A stretch of 64,000 nucleotides of DNA. Source: Lingula anatina. Taxonomy: Eukaryota > Brachiopoda > Lingulata > Lingulida > Lingulidae. The notes beneath the pieces were generated by a model. The model did no database searches. It was not told the origin of the DNA and saw only the letters and a program-made list of their open reading frames with translations. This document shows, in pieces, positions 36,052-47,579 of this stretch (within the stretch, counting starts at the first letter, position 1; every line of letters begins with the position of its first letter). The stretch spans positions 153,826-217,825 of the forward strand of contig NW_019775678.1 of NCBI RefSeq assembly GCF_001039355.2. The letters run 5' to 3'. The position numbers were made by a program, and so were the translations under genes.

Positions 36052-36258
36052 ATTCCCATAGATTTTAGATCGATCTATCCCCGCGGGGAGTCTCACTAGA
36101 TTACTGTCAGATAATCCGACTTAAATGTCCGTCCCGCCTACTACAAGCTGTAAGGGGGTAATTAACTTTCGTGTCCGCCCGGCTGACAGCTATTTAGCGT
36201 GAACCCCCAGAAAGTTAGGTCGATCTAAAGTAGGTCGATCTAATCTATGGAAATGGGG
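36052..36258. mobile_element. Palindromic MITE, GATCGATC family
   Basis: Ends ATTCCCATAGATTTTAGATC and GATCTAATCTATGGAAATGG are inverted copies; the core contains AGGGGGTAATTAACTTTCG. It is the best preserved of the first subfamily. Confidence 0.8.
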
Positions 36259-37345
36259 TGTTATTCACGAACACAGCAGTTGCTGGCTAATTCAACTTGT
36301 GGAATTGTTTCCCCCGACAGGAGGCATGAAGAAGGCTGTCAACGCGTGGTCAAGGTTATTGTAACCCCTCATGATCCCCCAAATACCGAAAATGAGTTTT
36401 TACTGCATGTAATTATTCAACAATGCATCTAAATTTGTGCTGATTTAAAACAATGAAAAAGCCCTCGAAAATATAAAATATTGGCGTTTATATTTTTTCG
36501 CTGTAATGTGTAAGCATAGGCAAGTCGAAGCTTTTATCGTCAATTTAACACCTTTCTATTTCGAGATAGCAATCGGTATGGGGTTTAACTTCATCCTTGA
36601 ACAAGATTTTATTACGAAAATTGGCAGAGTTGTCCAGGAGAGTATAGACTACAATCTTGTGCTGTCATTTTGGTTCAAATGTTTTTTGTTTTGGAGTTTT
36701 GAGCCTCTTATATAGATTTTCAATAAAACGGTGATCGATGATCATGGTGCTCGGGTAAAAGAGAAATTTCAGAAACCGATTTTTCAGTTTTAACCCTAAA
36801 ATTACGACGTCCCCCGTAAGATGACACGTGTAAATGTTAATTAATTTAGTCACTGAACACTGAAGATTTATTCTAACCCAAAATAATATATGTAAGGCAG
36901 TAAATAAGGAGTTTTGGGCGAAGGGTGACAATATCCTTAAGTATCAAAAGAAACCCTTAATTACTGCACAGGTACAGGGCAGACCTTTGGGGGGGGGGGG
37001 GGGCTGAGATAGGCCTACCAGCCACACCCAGAAGCTTTGACGAATGGCTTCCCCGTTGTACCCCAATACTCCGACTAATTCTAACTTGTACTAAGCATAT
37101 GGGAGCCCAGACTTCCGTTTCTGTTACATCGGGAATAAATGTTTAATTGTTTTTGTGCTACACTTGCACTTGTATTTGTGTATGCACTTGCCAAGGCTCT
37201 TCTAGCAAATCGAATAAAGAAACATTTTAGCAATAATGTAATTAGATGAAACTACAGGATAGCCGAGAAAGTTGATTGTTGACTTTTACACTGATCAACC
37301 ATTCACTAGATACCTCCAGCGCCCTACTGGGGAATTTCTAGACCG

Positions 37346-37565
37346 GGTTCCCATACCTAGATCGATCTAACAGGATCGATCCATCTCCGAGGGGCTTAGA
37401 TGTCTGGCACACCTACTGAAGCAGCTAAATGATAATTAATTACCCCCTAGCAGTTTAAGTAGGCGTGACAGACATCTAAGCTGCTTAAGTTGATTGAGAG
37501 AGAACCCACCCCCCTCGGATAAAGATCGATCCACAGTTGGTACGATTGGGTGTGGGAATGGTCCC
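37346..37565. mobile_element. Palindromic MITE, GATCGATC family, subfamily 2
   Basis: Ends GGTTCCCATACCTAGATCGATC and GTGTGGGAATGGTCCC with inner arms TCCATCTCCGAGGGGCTTAG and CCCCCTCGGATAAAGATCGATC. It has a symmetric middle around TTAATTACCCCCTAGCAG. The duplicate is at 41490-41708. Confidence 0.75.
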
Positions 37566-37866
37566 CTAGGTTTTATTTGAAATCAGTTTTTTATCTGTTA
37601 TCAGTGTTTCAGTCTTCTAGAACATCAAGGTAATACTCTTGGGGGGAGAGTTATTTTAACACTCATACTGTCTGAGCTGTAGCACTGCTTGCCCACTAAC
37701 ATCATACGAACTCAATTAAAGCCACCAGTATGATATAATTACACGGATGTCGACGGGGGAAACTCGTTTGGGAATGTCCGAAGCAGGTTTATTTCAATCA
37801 AATCGTTGGTAATTTTTTTTTCAAAGTACATTCGACCTGATCTCGTTGTTCAGATTTTGGACTGTT

Positions 37867-38056
37867 TTAGAAACAGCAGGGTTTCTTAAGAGCAGATCCA
37901 GATATATTTTCTGACAGTCTTCCAAATTATCTTTGCTGATCCAGCCTCCGTTTTTGACCGTCTTCCAACAGAAAAAATGAGATACCCGTCAATGTAAACT
38001 TGAAAAGCTGACCGTCTTCTGGAAAACCCAGAAGACGGCCTCAGTCCGCCCCCTGG
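37867..38056. mobile_element. MITE, family E, reverse orientation
   Basis: Contains TTTTTGACCGTCTTCCAACA and CCGTCTTCTGGAAAACCCAG, ending GGCCTCAGTCCGCCCCCTGG. It is the reverse complement of the copies at 35762 and 59003. The duplicate is at 42011-42200. Confidence 0.7.
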
Positions 38057-40264
38057 GTTTCTTTTTGCCGTTATCCGTGACAACCTCCACAGACCATCCA
38101 GAACCGGGTGTGTCCTTATCTACTGATACCCAGTTGTATAAGGCTGGGAAATAAACAAGGATTCACGGAAGCATGATATGTCTGAAACTGATCAGGTTTT
38201 GACGAACTAAAGAACTAAAGATTGTCTCACTTTCCATGACATTTTATTGTCACATGGTTTCAATACAAATGTGTTAAAAGAGGTCATGGCATTTGTAAGC
38301 TGAGATCGATAAAAAGCGATTTGTGTTCGATGTACGGAAGCGCTGCGGGTGGTGTGACCGAAGATGACAGGCAAGCATGCGCAGTAGCTCGCCTTAAGAA
38401 AACAGCATATTTCTAGTTGATTTAAATATATGCAGGTCAAGTTTTAAGTTTAGTTAGTGAACTAACTTTGTAAATCTTACGGCTACTTCTAAAAATGATA
38501 CTTTGTTCTAATGTTCACACTTCTCACAACCGTTTCTGGAACATTTGCATGTAGTTATAACCACCATTGCCACCATTCATAACGTCAGCTTTCCAAAAAA
38601 AAAAAAAAAAAAAAAAGCAGTTTTTACTGGCACCCTTTTGCATTTCGATATAAACATGTAATGTTCAATGGTAATTATCACCGAGGCAATCTGTTACAGA
38701 CAGAAAATCTGTTGATACACTTTATTTTTATTGTACACATTGGCAAAACAGTGCAGTGTTTATTTTAAATTTACCGCAGCAAAGTGTGGCCAATTGTCAC
38801 TTGCGGAGATTTGCTAAAAGTCACCGAAGTCTACTGTAATATTTATTTATATATATTTCAGGAGGACTGTTTTCTTGTTAATTTTGTTTAAAAAAAGTAA
38901 CATCATGCAGTCCCATATATCAGTGCTTGTCTGATGCTAGGACATACCAGACTGTTTTCTCATGTCCTAGTCTGGTGTCTGAAGTACAGCGAAAAAAAAA
39001 CAACTTATTGTGCATCAATGGCAGTATGAATTCCAGGAATCATTACGCAATCTAATATTTATGGCTATATACGTCTGTTGCAGTTGTCGTAAAAGGAACA
39101 ACGAGTCATCACAATCAGGTATTGTTGCGTGTTAGCCATGACAGAAACAACGGATGTAGGAATCTTTTGATGAAGTAACTGAAATGTCAAGGAAATTGCC
39201 CCGCTATTTTCGTCTACAATGCCGTGATGATACTGATCTTTTCCCCCGAGAAATCTTGGTTTCGTAAACAGTTTCAAGGAAATTATTATAGGCGGGGTGT
39301 ATTTTTTTTATGTAACTCCGGTGGCTGTATGTGTGTACGTAGGGTTGGAAAGAATGACACATTGAATTTTTGCAATATAAATTATTCCCTTTACCCGTAT
39401 ATAGCCTGTACTTACTGAGTATATATCACAGCTAGACTTTTAAGTCTAGTCAATTAAAATTGTTCACATTTTTCAAATAATTGATTTGGTGTTCTTGCCA
39501 AAGAAGAAGAAAAAAATAAATATTTTCAGATCAAGATGACCAAAACTATACAATACAAAGGATATCTTGTAATTAACGTGTTTAACAGATTACGTTGAAA
39601 TGACATCCATAATGATCAACAAAAAACGTAAAAAACAAAATTTATGGAGGCTTTTCAGGCAAAGTACTTTAGCATTTGTAAAGAGAAGTCCAAAACTTGA
39701 GAATGTCTTGTATTTGAATCTTCTGCAATTGGTAATTAGGTTCCCATCATCAAGGAGTTCCTGCCATTGATGCTTTTGAAATTACTACGCCATTACTACG
39801 TCATATGCGTTGTGCTAAAAAAAAAAGAAGTATGACAAAGCGTGGGCCGCTTTGAAAGGGAGGCGAAGAAACCATGGCAGCAAAAAAGTTAATAAAATTT
39901 TTTTCTCAAAGTGAAACCACGAAGAAAAAATCAAAGTTCTGGGAATAAAATAAAAGTATGAAATACATATGTGAAGGACATTTATGAAGAGAACAACCAC
40001 AAAAACTTAAAAGATACAGCTACAACTATTTAAACATTGACCTTTGCTGTCTCAGCCCTAGAAGAACACCGGCATGCTAGCCTTCAGAATGATAGACCAA
40101 ATATACCCAGACTTCACCAGATCCACGGCAATGTTTCTACATGTATAAAAACTGGATGCCATTACACTCATTCAATTTTATCTGCGACAATTATATACCC
40201 AGGGAAAAAAACTGCAGAAAAGAATATCTGCAAAATGACTGGTATTTTTACAAATGAAGTCTAA

Positions 40265-40395
40265 GACCCCGTTCCCCTACCTAGATCGATCTAGCAGGAT
40301 CGACCCATCTCCGAGGGGTTTCTTGCTTAATTGCATTAAGCTTAAGTGGCTTAGATGCATGGCACGCCTACTGAAGCTGCTTATCGATAGTTAAT
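40265..40395. mobile_element. Truncated GATCGATC-family MITE
   Basis: Starts CCCGTTCCCCTACCTAGATC and includes CCATCTCCGAGGGGTTTCTTG and CACGCCTACTGAAGCTGC; it lacks the right half. The matching copy at 44394-44505 has a further deletion. Confidence 0.65.
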
Positions 40396-41489
40396 TAGTC
40401 TAAAAGAAATAACGAAGACGAAAATTTCAACTTTACTTGGTGAGATTTGATCGTAAAATGAAAATTGCAAGAAGCCCAATCTCGTAAGCGATGCTATCTC
40501 AGTCAGTATAGAAAACTGACAGAATTTTGGTTATACACAAAACTTGATCTAGTAAGGGTTTTTTTTAGAACTAATAAGCAGTTCAGGTATAAAAACACGC
40601 CACATAATTGATTTAAAAAAAACACGTTTAAGTATGATTTGAACATCAAATGTCTAACAGATGTCGTTTGTACCTTTTGCAGTCAGCCAAGGACGAAAAG
40701 CATTTCTGTTTTTACTGTGGAAATATACAAAAAAAATGCGCATCACGCAATAGAAAAAATGTAAGCCAATTCCTTTCTCCGTAGCGATGATGCTAGGTTT
40801 TTTTTAATCATTAACTCGTAGGACTCTAACCATCATAAATAATCTCAGCTAATGTATAGTGGCATCTCAGTAGTTTAACTATTACCATGTTCATTTTCAG
40901 GCTGAACTATTTACTTTCCTGTTATTATTATTATAGCAAACTCTGAACGTAGTGCAACTAATATGAAGTGTGATNAAAATTTATTCTAACCCAAAATAAT
41001 ATATGTAAGGCAGTAAATAAGGAGTTTTGGGCGAAGGGTGACAATATCCTTAAGTATCAAAAGAAACCTTTAATTACTGCACAGGTACAGGGCAGACCTT
41101 GGGGTGGGGGGGGGGCTGAGATAGGCCTACCAGCCACACCCAGGAATGGTAGTCCGCTTTCCATTACTTTGTACAGGTGACATTCGTCCCATATACAGGG
41201 GCACTAACCCCAATACTCCTACTAGTCCTAACCTGTACTAAGCATATGGGAGCCCGGACTTCCGTTTCTGTTACAACGGGAATAAATGTTTAATTGTTTT
41301 TGTGCTACGCTTGCACTTGTATTTGTGCATGCACTTGCCAAGGCTCTTCTAGCAAATCGAATAAAGAAACATTTTAGCAATAATGTAATTAGATGAAACT
41401 ACAGGATAGCCGAGAAAGTTGATTGTTGACTTTTACACTGATCAACCATTCACTAGATACCTCCAGCGCCCTACTGGGGAATTTCTAGA

Positions 41490-41708
41490 CTGGGTTCCCA
41501 TACCTAGATCGATCTAACAGGATCGATCCATCTCCGAGGGGCTTAGATGTCTGGCACACCTATTGAAGCAGCTAAATGATAATTAATTACCCCCTAGCAG
41601 TTTAAGTAGGCGTGACAGACATCTAAGCTGCTTAAGTTGATTGAGAGAGAACCCACCCCCCTCGGATAAAGATCGATCCACAGTTGGTACGATTGGGTGT
41701 GGGAATGG
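41490..41708. mobile_element. Palindromic MITE, GATCGATC family, subfamily 2 (duplicate)
   Basis: Counterpart of 37346-37565 in copy 2 of the 4.1-kb block, with only a few base differences. Confidence 0.75.
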
Positions 41709-42010
41709 TCCCCTAGGTTTTATTTGAAATCAGTTTTTTATCTGTTATCAGTGTTTCAGTCTTCTAGAACATCAAGGTAATACTCTTGGGGGGGAGAGTT
41801 ATTTTAACACTCCTACTGTGTGAACTGTGGCACTGCTTGCCCACTAACATCGTACGAACTCAATTAAAGCCACCAGTATGATACAATTACACGGATGTCG
41901 ACGGGGGAAACTCGTTTGGGAATGTCCGAAGCAGGTTTATTTCAATCAAATCGTTGGTAATTTTTTTTTCGAAGTACATTCGACCTGATCTCGTTGTTCA
42001 GATTTTGGAC

Positions 42011-42200
42011 TGTTTTAGAAACAGCAGGGTTTCTCAAGAGCAGATCCAGAGATATTTTCTGACAGTCTTCCAAATTATCTTTGCTGATCCAGCCTCCGTT
42101 TTTGACCGTCTTCCAACAGAAAAAATGAGATACCCGTCAATGTAAACTTGAAAAGCTGACCGTCTTCTGGAAAACCCAGAAGACAGCCTCAGTCCGCCCC
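42011..42200. mobile_element. MITE, family E (duplicate)
   Basis: Counterpart of 37867-38056 in copy 2 of the 4.1-kb block. Confidence 0.7.
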
Positions 42201-45039
42201 CTGGGTTTCTTTTTGCCGTTATCCGTGACAACCTCCACAGACCATCCAGAACCGGGTGTGTCCTTATCTACTGATACCCAGTTGTATAAGGCTGGGAAAT
42301 AAACAAGGATTCACGGAAGCATGATATGTCTGAAACCGGTCAGGTTTTGACGAACTAAAGAACTAAAGCTTGTCTCACTTTCCATGACATTTTATTGTCA
42401 CATGGTTTCAATACAAATGTGTTAAAAGAGGTCATGGCATTTGTAAGCTGAGATCGATAAAAAGCGATTAGAGAGGGAGAATGTACCTGAGCAGGCAACG
42501 AGTTCACATTAAACGATTGAAACTGGTCAGTGTGGATTTCCTCTGTAGCGTTTAGACGTAACGATTTCGACCGCGAATCTGGAAGGTTATACTAAAGCGT
42601 TATCCTAACTAAAAGTGTCCAACGGTGTCCGTATTTCGAGCCTAATTCTGCGCGGTTCCGGACAAGCCGTTACTGGGACATTTGCATGTATTTATAACCA
42701 CCATTGCCACCATTCATAACGTCAGCTTTCAAAAAAAAGTTTTTACTGACACCTTTTGCATTTCGATATAAACATGTAATGTTCAATGGTAATTATCACC
42801 GAAGCAATCTGTTACAGACAGAAAATATGTTGATAATACACTTTATTTTTATTGTACACATTGGCAAAATAGTGCAGTGTGTATATTAAATTTAATGCAG
42901 CACAGTCTGGGCAATTGTCACTTGCCGAGATTTGCAAAGTCACCGAAGTCTAATGTAATATTTATTTGTATATATTTCAGGAGGACTGTTTTCTTGTTAA
43001 TTTTGTTTATAAAAAGTGACACCAGTCCCATATATCAGTGCTTGTCTGATGCTAGGACATACCAGACTGATTTTTATGTCCTTGACTGGTGTCTGGAGTA
43101 GAGCGAAAAAAACCCCACCTAATTGTGCATCAATGACAGTAGGAATTCCAGGAATCATTATGCAATCTAATATTTATGGCTATAATCGTCTGTTGCAGTT
43201 GTCGTAAAAGGAACAACGAGTCATCACAATCAGGCATTGTTGCGTGTTAGCCGTGACAGAAACAACGGATGTAGGTATCTTTTGATGAAGTAAGTAAATG
43301 TCAAGGAAATTGCCCCGCTATTTTCGTCTACAGTGCCGTGATGATACTGATCTTTTTCTCGAGAAATCTCGGTTTCGTAAAAAGTTTCAAGGGAATTATT
43401 ATAGGCGGGGTGTATTTTTTATGTAACTCCGGTGGCTGTATGTGTGTACGTAGGGTTGGAAAGAATGACACATTGAATTTTTGCAATATAAATTATTCCC
43501 TTTACCCGTATATAGCCTGTACTTACTGAGTATATATCACAGCTAGACTTTTAAGTCTAGTCAATTAAAATTGTTCACATTTTTCAAATAATTGATTTGG
43601 TGTTCTTGCTAAAGAAGAAGAAAAAAATAAATATTTTCAGATCAAGATGACCAAAAAGTATACAATACAAAGGATATCTTGTAATTAACGTGTTTAAAAG
43701 ATTAAGTTGAAATGACATCCATAATGATCAACAAAAAACGTAAAAAACAAAATTTATGGAGGTTTTTCAGGCAAAGTACTTTAGCATTTGTAAAGAAAGT
43801 CCAAAACTTGAGAATGTCTTGTATTTGAATCTTCTGCAATTAGTTATTAGGTTCCCATCATCAAGGAGTTCCTGTCATTGATGATTTTGAAATTACTACG
43901 CCATTACTACGTCATATGCGTTAATTTGTGCTAAAAAAAATGAAGTATGACAAAGCGTGGGCCGCTTTGAAAGGGAGGCGAAGAAGCCATTGCGGCAAAA
44001 AAAGTTAATAAAAAATGTTTCTAAAAGTGGAACCACGAAGAAAAAATCAAAGTTCTGGGAATAAAATAAAAGTATGAAAAACATATGTGAAGGACATTTA
44101 TGAAGAGAACAACCACAAAAACTTAAAAGATACAGCTACAACTATTTAAACATTGACCTTTGCTGTCTCAGCCCTAGAAGAACACCGGCATGCTAGCCTT
44201 CAGAATGATAGACCAAATATACCCAGACTTCACCAGATCCACGGCAATGTTTCTACATGTATAAAAACTGGATGCCATTACACTCACTCAATTTTATCTG
44301 CGACAATAATATACCCAAGGAAAAAAATTGCATCGCGAAGGCAGAAAAGAATATCTGCAAAATGACTGTTATTTTTACAAATGAAGTCTAAGACCCCGTC
44401 CCCCTACCTAGATCGATCTAGCAGGATCGACTCATCTCCGAGGGGTTTCTTGCTAAATTGCATTAAGCCTAAGTGGTTTACTGAAGCTGCTTATCGATAG
44501 TTAATTAGTCTAAAAGAAATAACGAAGACGAAAATTTCAACTTTACTTGGTGAGATGTGATAGTGAAATGAAAATTGCAAGAAGCCCAACCTCGTAGGCG
44601 ATGCTATCTCAGTCAGTATAGAAAACTGACAGAATTTTGGTTATACACAAAACTTGATCTAGTAACGGGTTTTTTTAGAACAAATAAGCAGTTCAGGTAT
44701 AAAAACACGCCACATATTTGATTTAAAAAAAAACACCAAATGTCTAACAGATGATTTGTACCTTTTGCAGTCAGCCAAGGACGAAAAGCATTTCTGTTTT
44801 TACTGTGGAAATATACAAAAAAATGCGCATCACGCAATAGAAAAAATGTAGGCCAATTCCTTTCTCGGTAGCGATGATGCTAGGTTTTTTTTAATCATTA
44901 ACTCGTAGGACTCTAACCATCATAAATAATCTCAGCTAATGTATAGTGGCATCTCAGTAGTTTAACTATTACCATGTTCATTTTCAGGCTGAACTATTTA
45001 CTTTTCTGTTATTATTATAACAAATTCTGAACTTAGTGC

Positions 45040-45330
45040 AACTTATATGAAGTATATGATACAGAACCCAATGTGCAACTAATATGAAGTATGATACAGA
45101 ACCCAATGTGTAATAATTGTGGCAATACACAGAGCTAATATGAAGTATGATACAGAACCCAATGTGTAATAATGAGCTAATATGAAGTATGATACAGAAC
45201 CCAATGTGTAATAATTGTGGCAATACACAGAGCTAATATGAAGTATGATACAGAACCCAATGTGTAATAATTGTGGCAATACACAGAGCTAATATGAAGT
45301 ATGATACAAATATACATAGAGCTAATAAAC
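45040..45330. repeat. Minisatellite, about 56-bp unit
   Basis: Units contain GAGCTAATATGAAGTATGAT, ACAGAACCCAATGTGTAATA and ATTGTGGCAATACACA, with some units shortened. About five to six units are present. The left copy of the 4.1-kb block runs into the first bases of this array and is cut by the N at 40975. Confidence 0.9.
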
Positions 45331-45545
45331 AACGTCTAGTTATCAAATTGTGCCTTACAACTTTATATCAAGAATGCCCCAAATATCACTGTGAGTTGTA
45401 TTTTTTTTACCCATTAGTGGTTTTGGGAAATGGAAACGATTATGCTTATTTTACTCTCAGATTTGATTTTATGTCATTTATTATTTTTCAGAGGGAACTA
45501 GGAAACTGATTTGCTAGGCCAGTGTGGTTAGCTAAAACGAAAATG

Positions 45546-45815
45546 AAGTAGATACTCCAGCGCAGTAGACTACTGCAATCATACTGCAAACATGCTTGAA
45601 ATCTGCTTCGATTGGGGAGCTAATTAGCATATTTGAAACATGTTTCTATCATGCTGCTAATCTGCTGCATTAATGCTCTTCCTCTGTACAAACCTATGTA
45701 ATTTTTGAAGTAGAATTGCAGTAGGCTATACTGCATTTCTACTGCAAATATGCTCCACACCACTACTGCGTTAATGCTTCTTTGCTACTTCGATACTACT
45801 GCATTTTCGTGCTAT
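45546..45815. mobile_element. Dispersed repeat, family F
   Basis: About 270 bp rich in ACTGCA and CTGCTA steps, starting AGATACTCCAGCGCAGTAGA and ending ATACTACTGCATTTTCGTGC. A close copy lies at 59692-59990. The start and end are partly inverted (GCAGTAGACTACTGCA), so it is probably a non-autonomous DNA element. Confidence 0.7.
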
Positions 45816-45862
45816 ATAGGTTATCTCTACTACTAATCCTCCCGGTCACAATATGTCTATGG

Positions 45863-46130
45863 AACCATTTCCAGACCCTATCGTAGGTCTACTAACTGTG
45901 GATCGATCCATCTCCGAGGGGATTCTCGCTAAATTGCAATCAACTTAAGGGGCTTAGATGTCTGTCACGCCTACTGAAGCTGCTAGGGGTAATTAATTAA
46001 TTAATTATCGTTTAGCAGCTTCAGTAGCATGTCCAGCATTTTAGCCGTTTAAGCTGAAAGCAATTTAGCTAGAAGCCCCTTGGAGATAGATCGATCCTGT
46101 TAGATCGATCTTGGTATGGGAACCCAGTCT
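45863..46130. mobile_element. Palindromic MITE, GATCGATC family, subfamily 3
   Basis: Long imperfect hairpin: ATCTCCGAGGGGATTCTCGC pairs with the TAGAAGCCCCTTGGAGATAG arm, and TCACGCCTACTGAAGCTGCT pairs with AGCAGCTTCAGTAGCATGTC. The centre is repeated TTAA. The closest relative is 62618-62878. Confidence 0.8.
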
Positions 46131-46640
46131 AAAGACGAATTCTTGAGCCCACATTTGCTTGCACGTGGTGCACTTGGGATTTTTAAAAACAGTGCTCAAT
46201 AATTGCAGGGATCTTGTAATGGTTGATTAATAAAATGCCCGAGCGCCACAAGCGACTATAGTACTTAAATCTGCTGTATGTACACTGTCTGTATACGCTG
46301 TGGGTTTGTGATTGCCGTTTGTTTATAAAACTGCCAATTAATTTTTACAGCCTGTATCGGACCTGAATGGTTTTGATTGACACCTGTCAATTAGGGGACG
46401 TAAAAGTTGGCAGTTTTACATGCCAGGCATATATAGTTATCAACTGCGCAATAATCGTGATTGGCGTTTGTTCAGAAAGCTGTCAGTTAAAGTCATGTGT
46501 ACGTTACAACTTCTATCAAAGAAAAGCTGTAAGGCTGACCTGACACCTGTAATCACAATACGCACTGCAGACTGAAGTGGTTCATGGACAAAAAAAATCG
46601 TTATTATATCCAAGGCTTGTTCAGGCGCGTACATTTTTTT

Positions 46641-46725
46641 AAGAATGAAGTAGTTTTTCTTCAGTCAACAGCTTTATATTGAAAAAGTTTTTACCTGTTG
46701 ACTGAAAAAAAATTACTTCATTCTT
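46641..46725. repeat. Inverted repeat hairpin, 31-base arms
   Basis: AAGAATGAAGTAGTTTTTCT and TCAGTCAACAG on the left pair with CTGTTGACTGA and the ATTACTTCATTCTT end on the right, separated by 23 bases. There are only a few mismatches. It is not part of the recognised MITE families. Confidence 0.75.
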
Positions 46726-47307
46726 ATAACATTGGTCCATAACTGATGAAATTCTTCACAGGCGCACTTTTTTTTACAACTCCTCTACACCATACTATTG
46801 CGATAGATACTCGACCGGCGAGAGATTTGACTTCGGATATAAAGATTTATTAAATTACAAGACTGATAGAGAAATCCCCTCTAGAATAAGAGAAAGTGAG
46901 CTACCTTATATTAAATCAACCATAAAGTACACCTATAATGTCTTTTTTTAGAGAGCGGTAAAAAAGCCAATATTGGTATAAGTGGAAAAAGATCAAAGAT
47001 ATTAATCAACAGTTGAGGTACTGGTATCTTGTAACCCGTGGTGCAATTATGATCTATTCAAATTTCTTCCGTTTTCCTTCGTTCTTTTTTTCTTTTATTT
47101 CTGGTCGGATGCATGAGGATGGCAGCTTTGGTTAGCCATTTTGAAAATATGTGTGTGGTCGGACAGTTTTGTGCCTCATCTACATGTATATAACGAAATG
47201 TTACGTAGTCTTTAACTGGAGGCCTATCGATAGTCCGAAGATTTATTGGGCCGAAAAATGGTAACATTTTAATCAGTTTTTTATCTAGGGTTCATTGCAT
47301 TGGTCCA

Positions 47308-47492
47308 AGGGGCCGTAGCAATAGCCCGAAGGTTCAATGGTCCGACGGTTCATTGGTCTGAATGTTCACTATAGAACCTTCGGACCAATCAACCCTTGAT
47401 TAAAAAACTGAAGAAAATGTTACCATTTTTCGGACCAATGCAGCTTCTGACCAATGAACCTTCGGACTATTGAACCTTCGGACTATTGCTAC
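47308..47492. mobile_element. Palindromic MITE, family G
   Basis: Ends GGGGCCGTAGCAATAGCCCG and GGACTATTGCTACGGTC are inverted copies. The interior consists of GGTCCGA/TCGGACC blocks in both directions. A second copy lies at 24681-24848. Confidence 0.8.
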
Positions 47493-47534
47493 GGTCTCGT
47501 TTAACCTTCAGTGTAAAGTTTTCAGCTGGACAAA

Positions 47535-47578
47535 ATAATAATAATAATAATAATAATAATAATTATAATAATAATAAA
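47535..47578. repeat. (AAT)n microsatellite
   Basis: A simple AAT run, interrupted once. Confidence 0.9.
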
Positions 47579-47579
47579 C

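Larger units (their letters stand above)
36866..45060. repeat. Diverged direct duplication around the N at 40975 (about 4.1 kb per copy)
   Basis: Copy 1 is 36866-40974 and copy 2 about 40979-45060, with an initial offset of 4,113. Most of the length is alike at base level, with small indels. A central segment is replaced: about 38325-38540 in copy 1 has no similarity to about 42465-42665 in copy 2. The left copy stops inside the 56-bp tandem repeat that follows copy 2. No gene is recognisable; matching small frames in both copies lack known domains. Confidence 0.9.

Noticed and set aside
37886-38083. Repeated small frame with FQVYIDGYLIFSVGRRSKTEAG-like product, also at 42034-42231 and 35749-36015
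   Set aside because: It recurs only because family E MITEs recur. Frames start and stop at different places and the elements are palindromic, so it is not a protein.
45079-45279. Minus-strand frame rich in HIGFCIILHISS
   Set aside because: Translation of the 56-bp tandem repeat; spurious.
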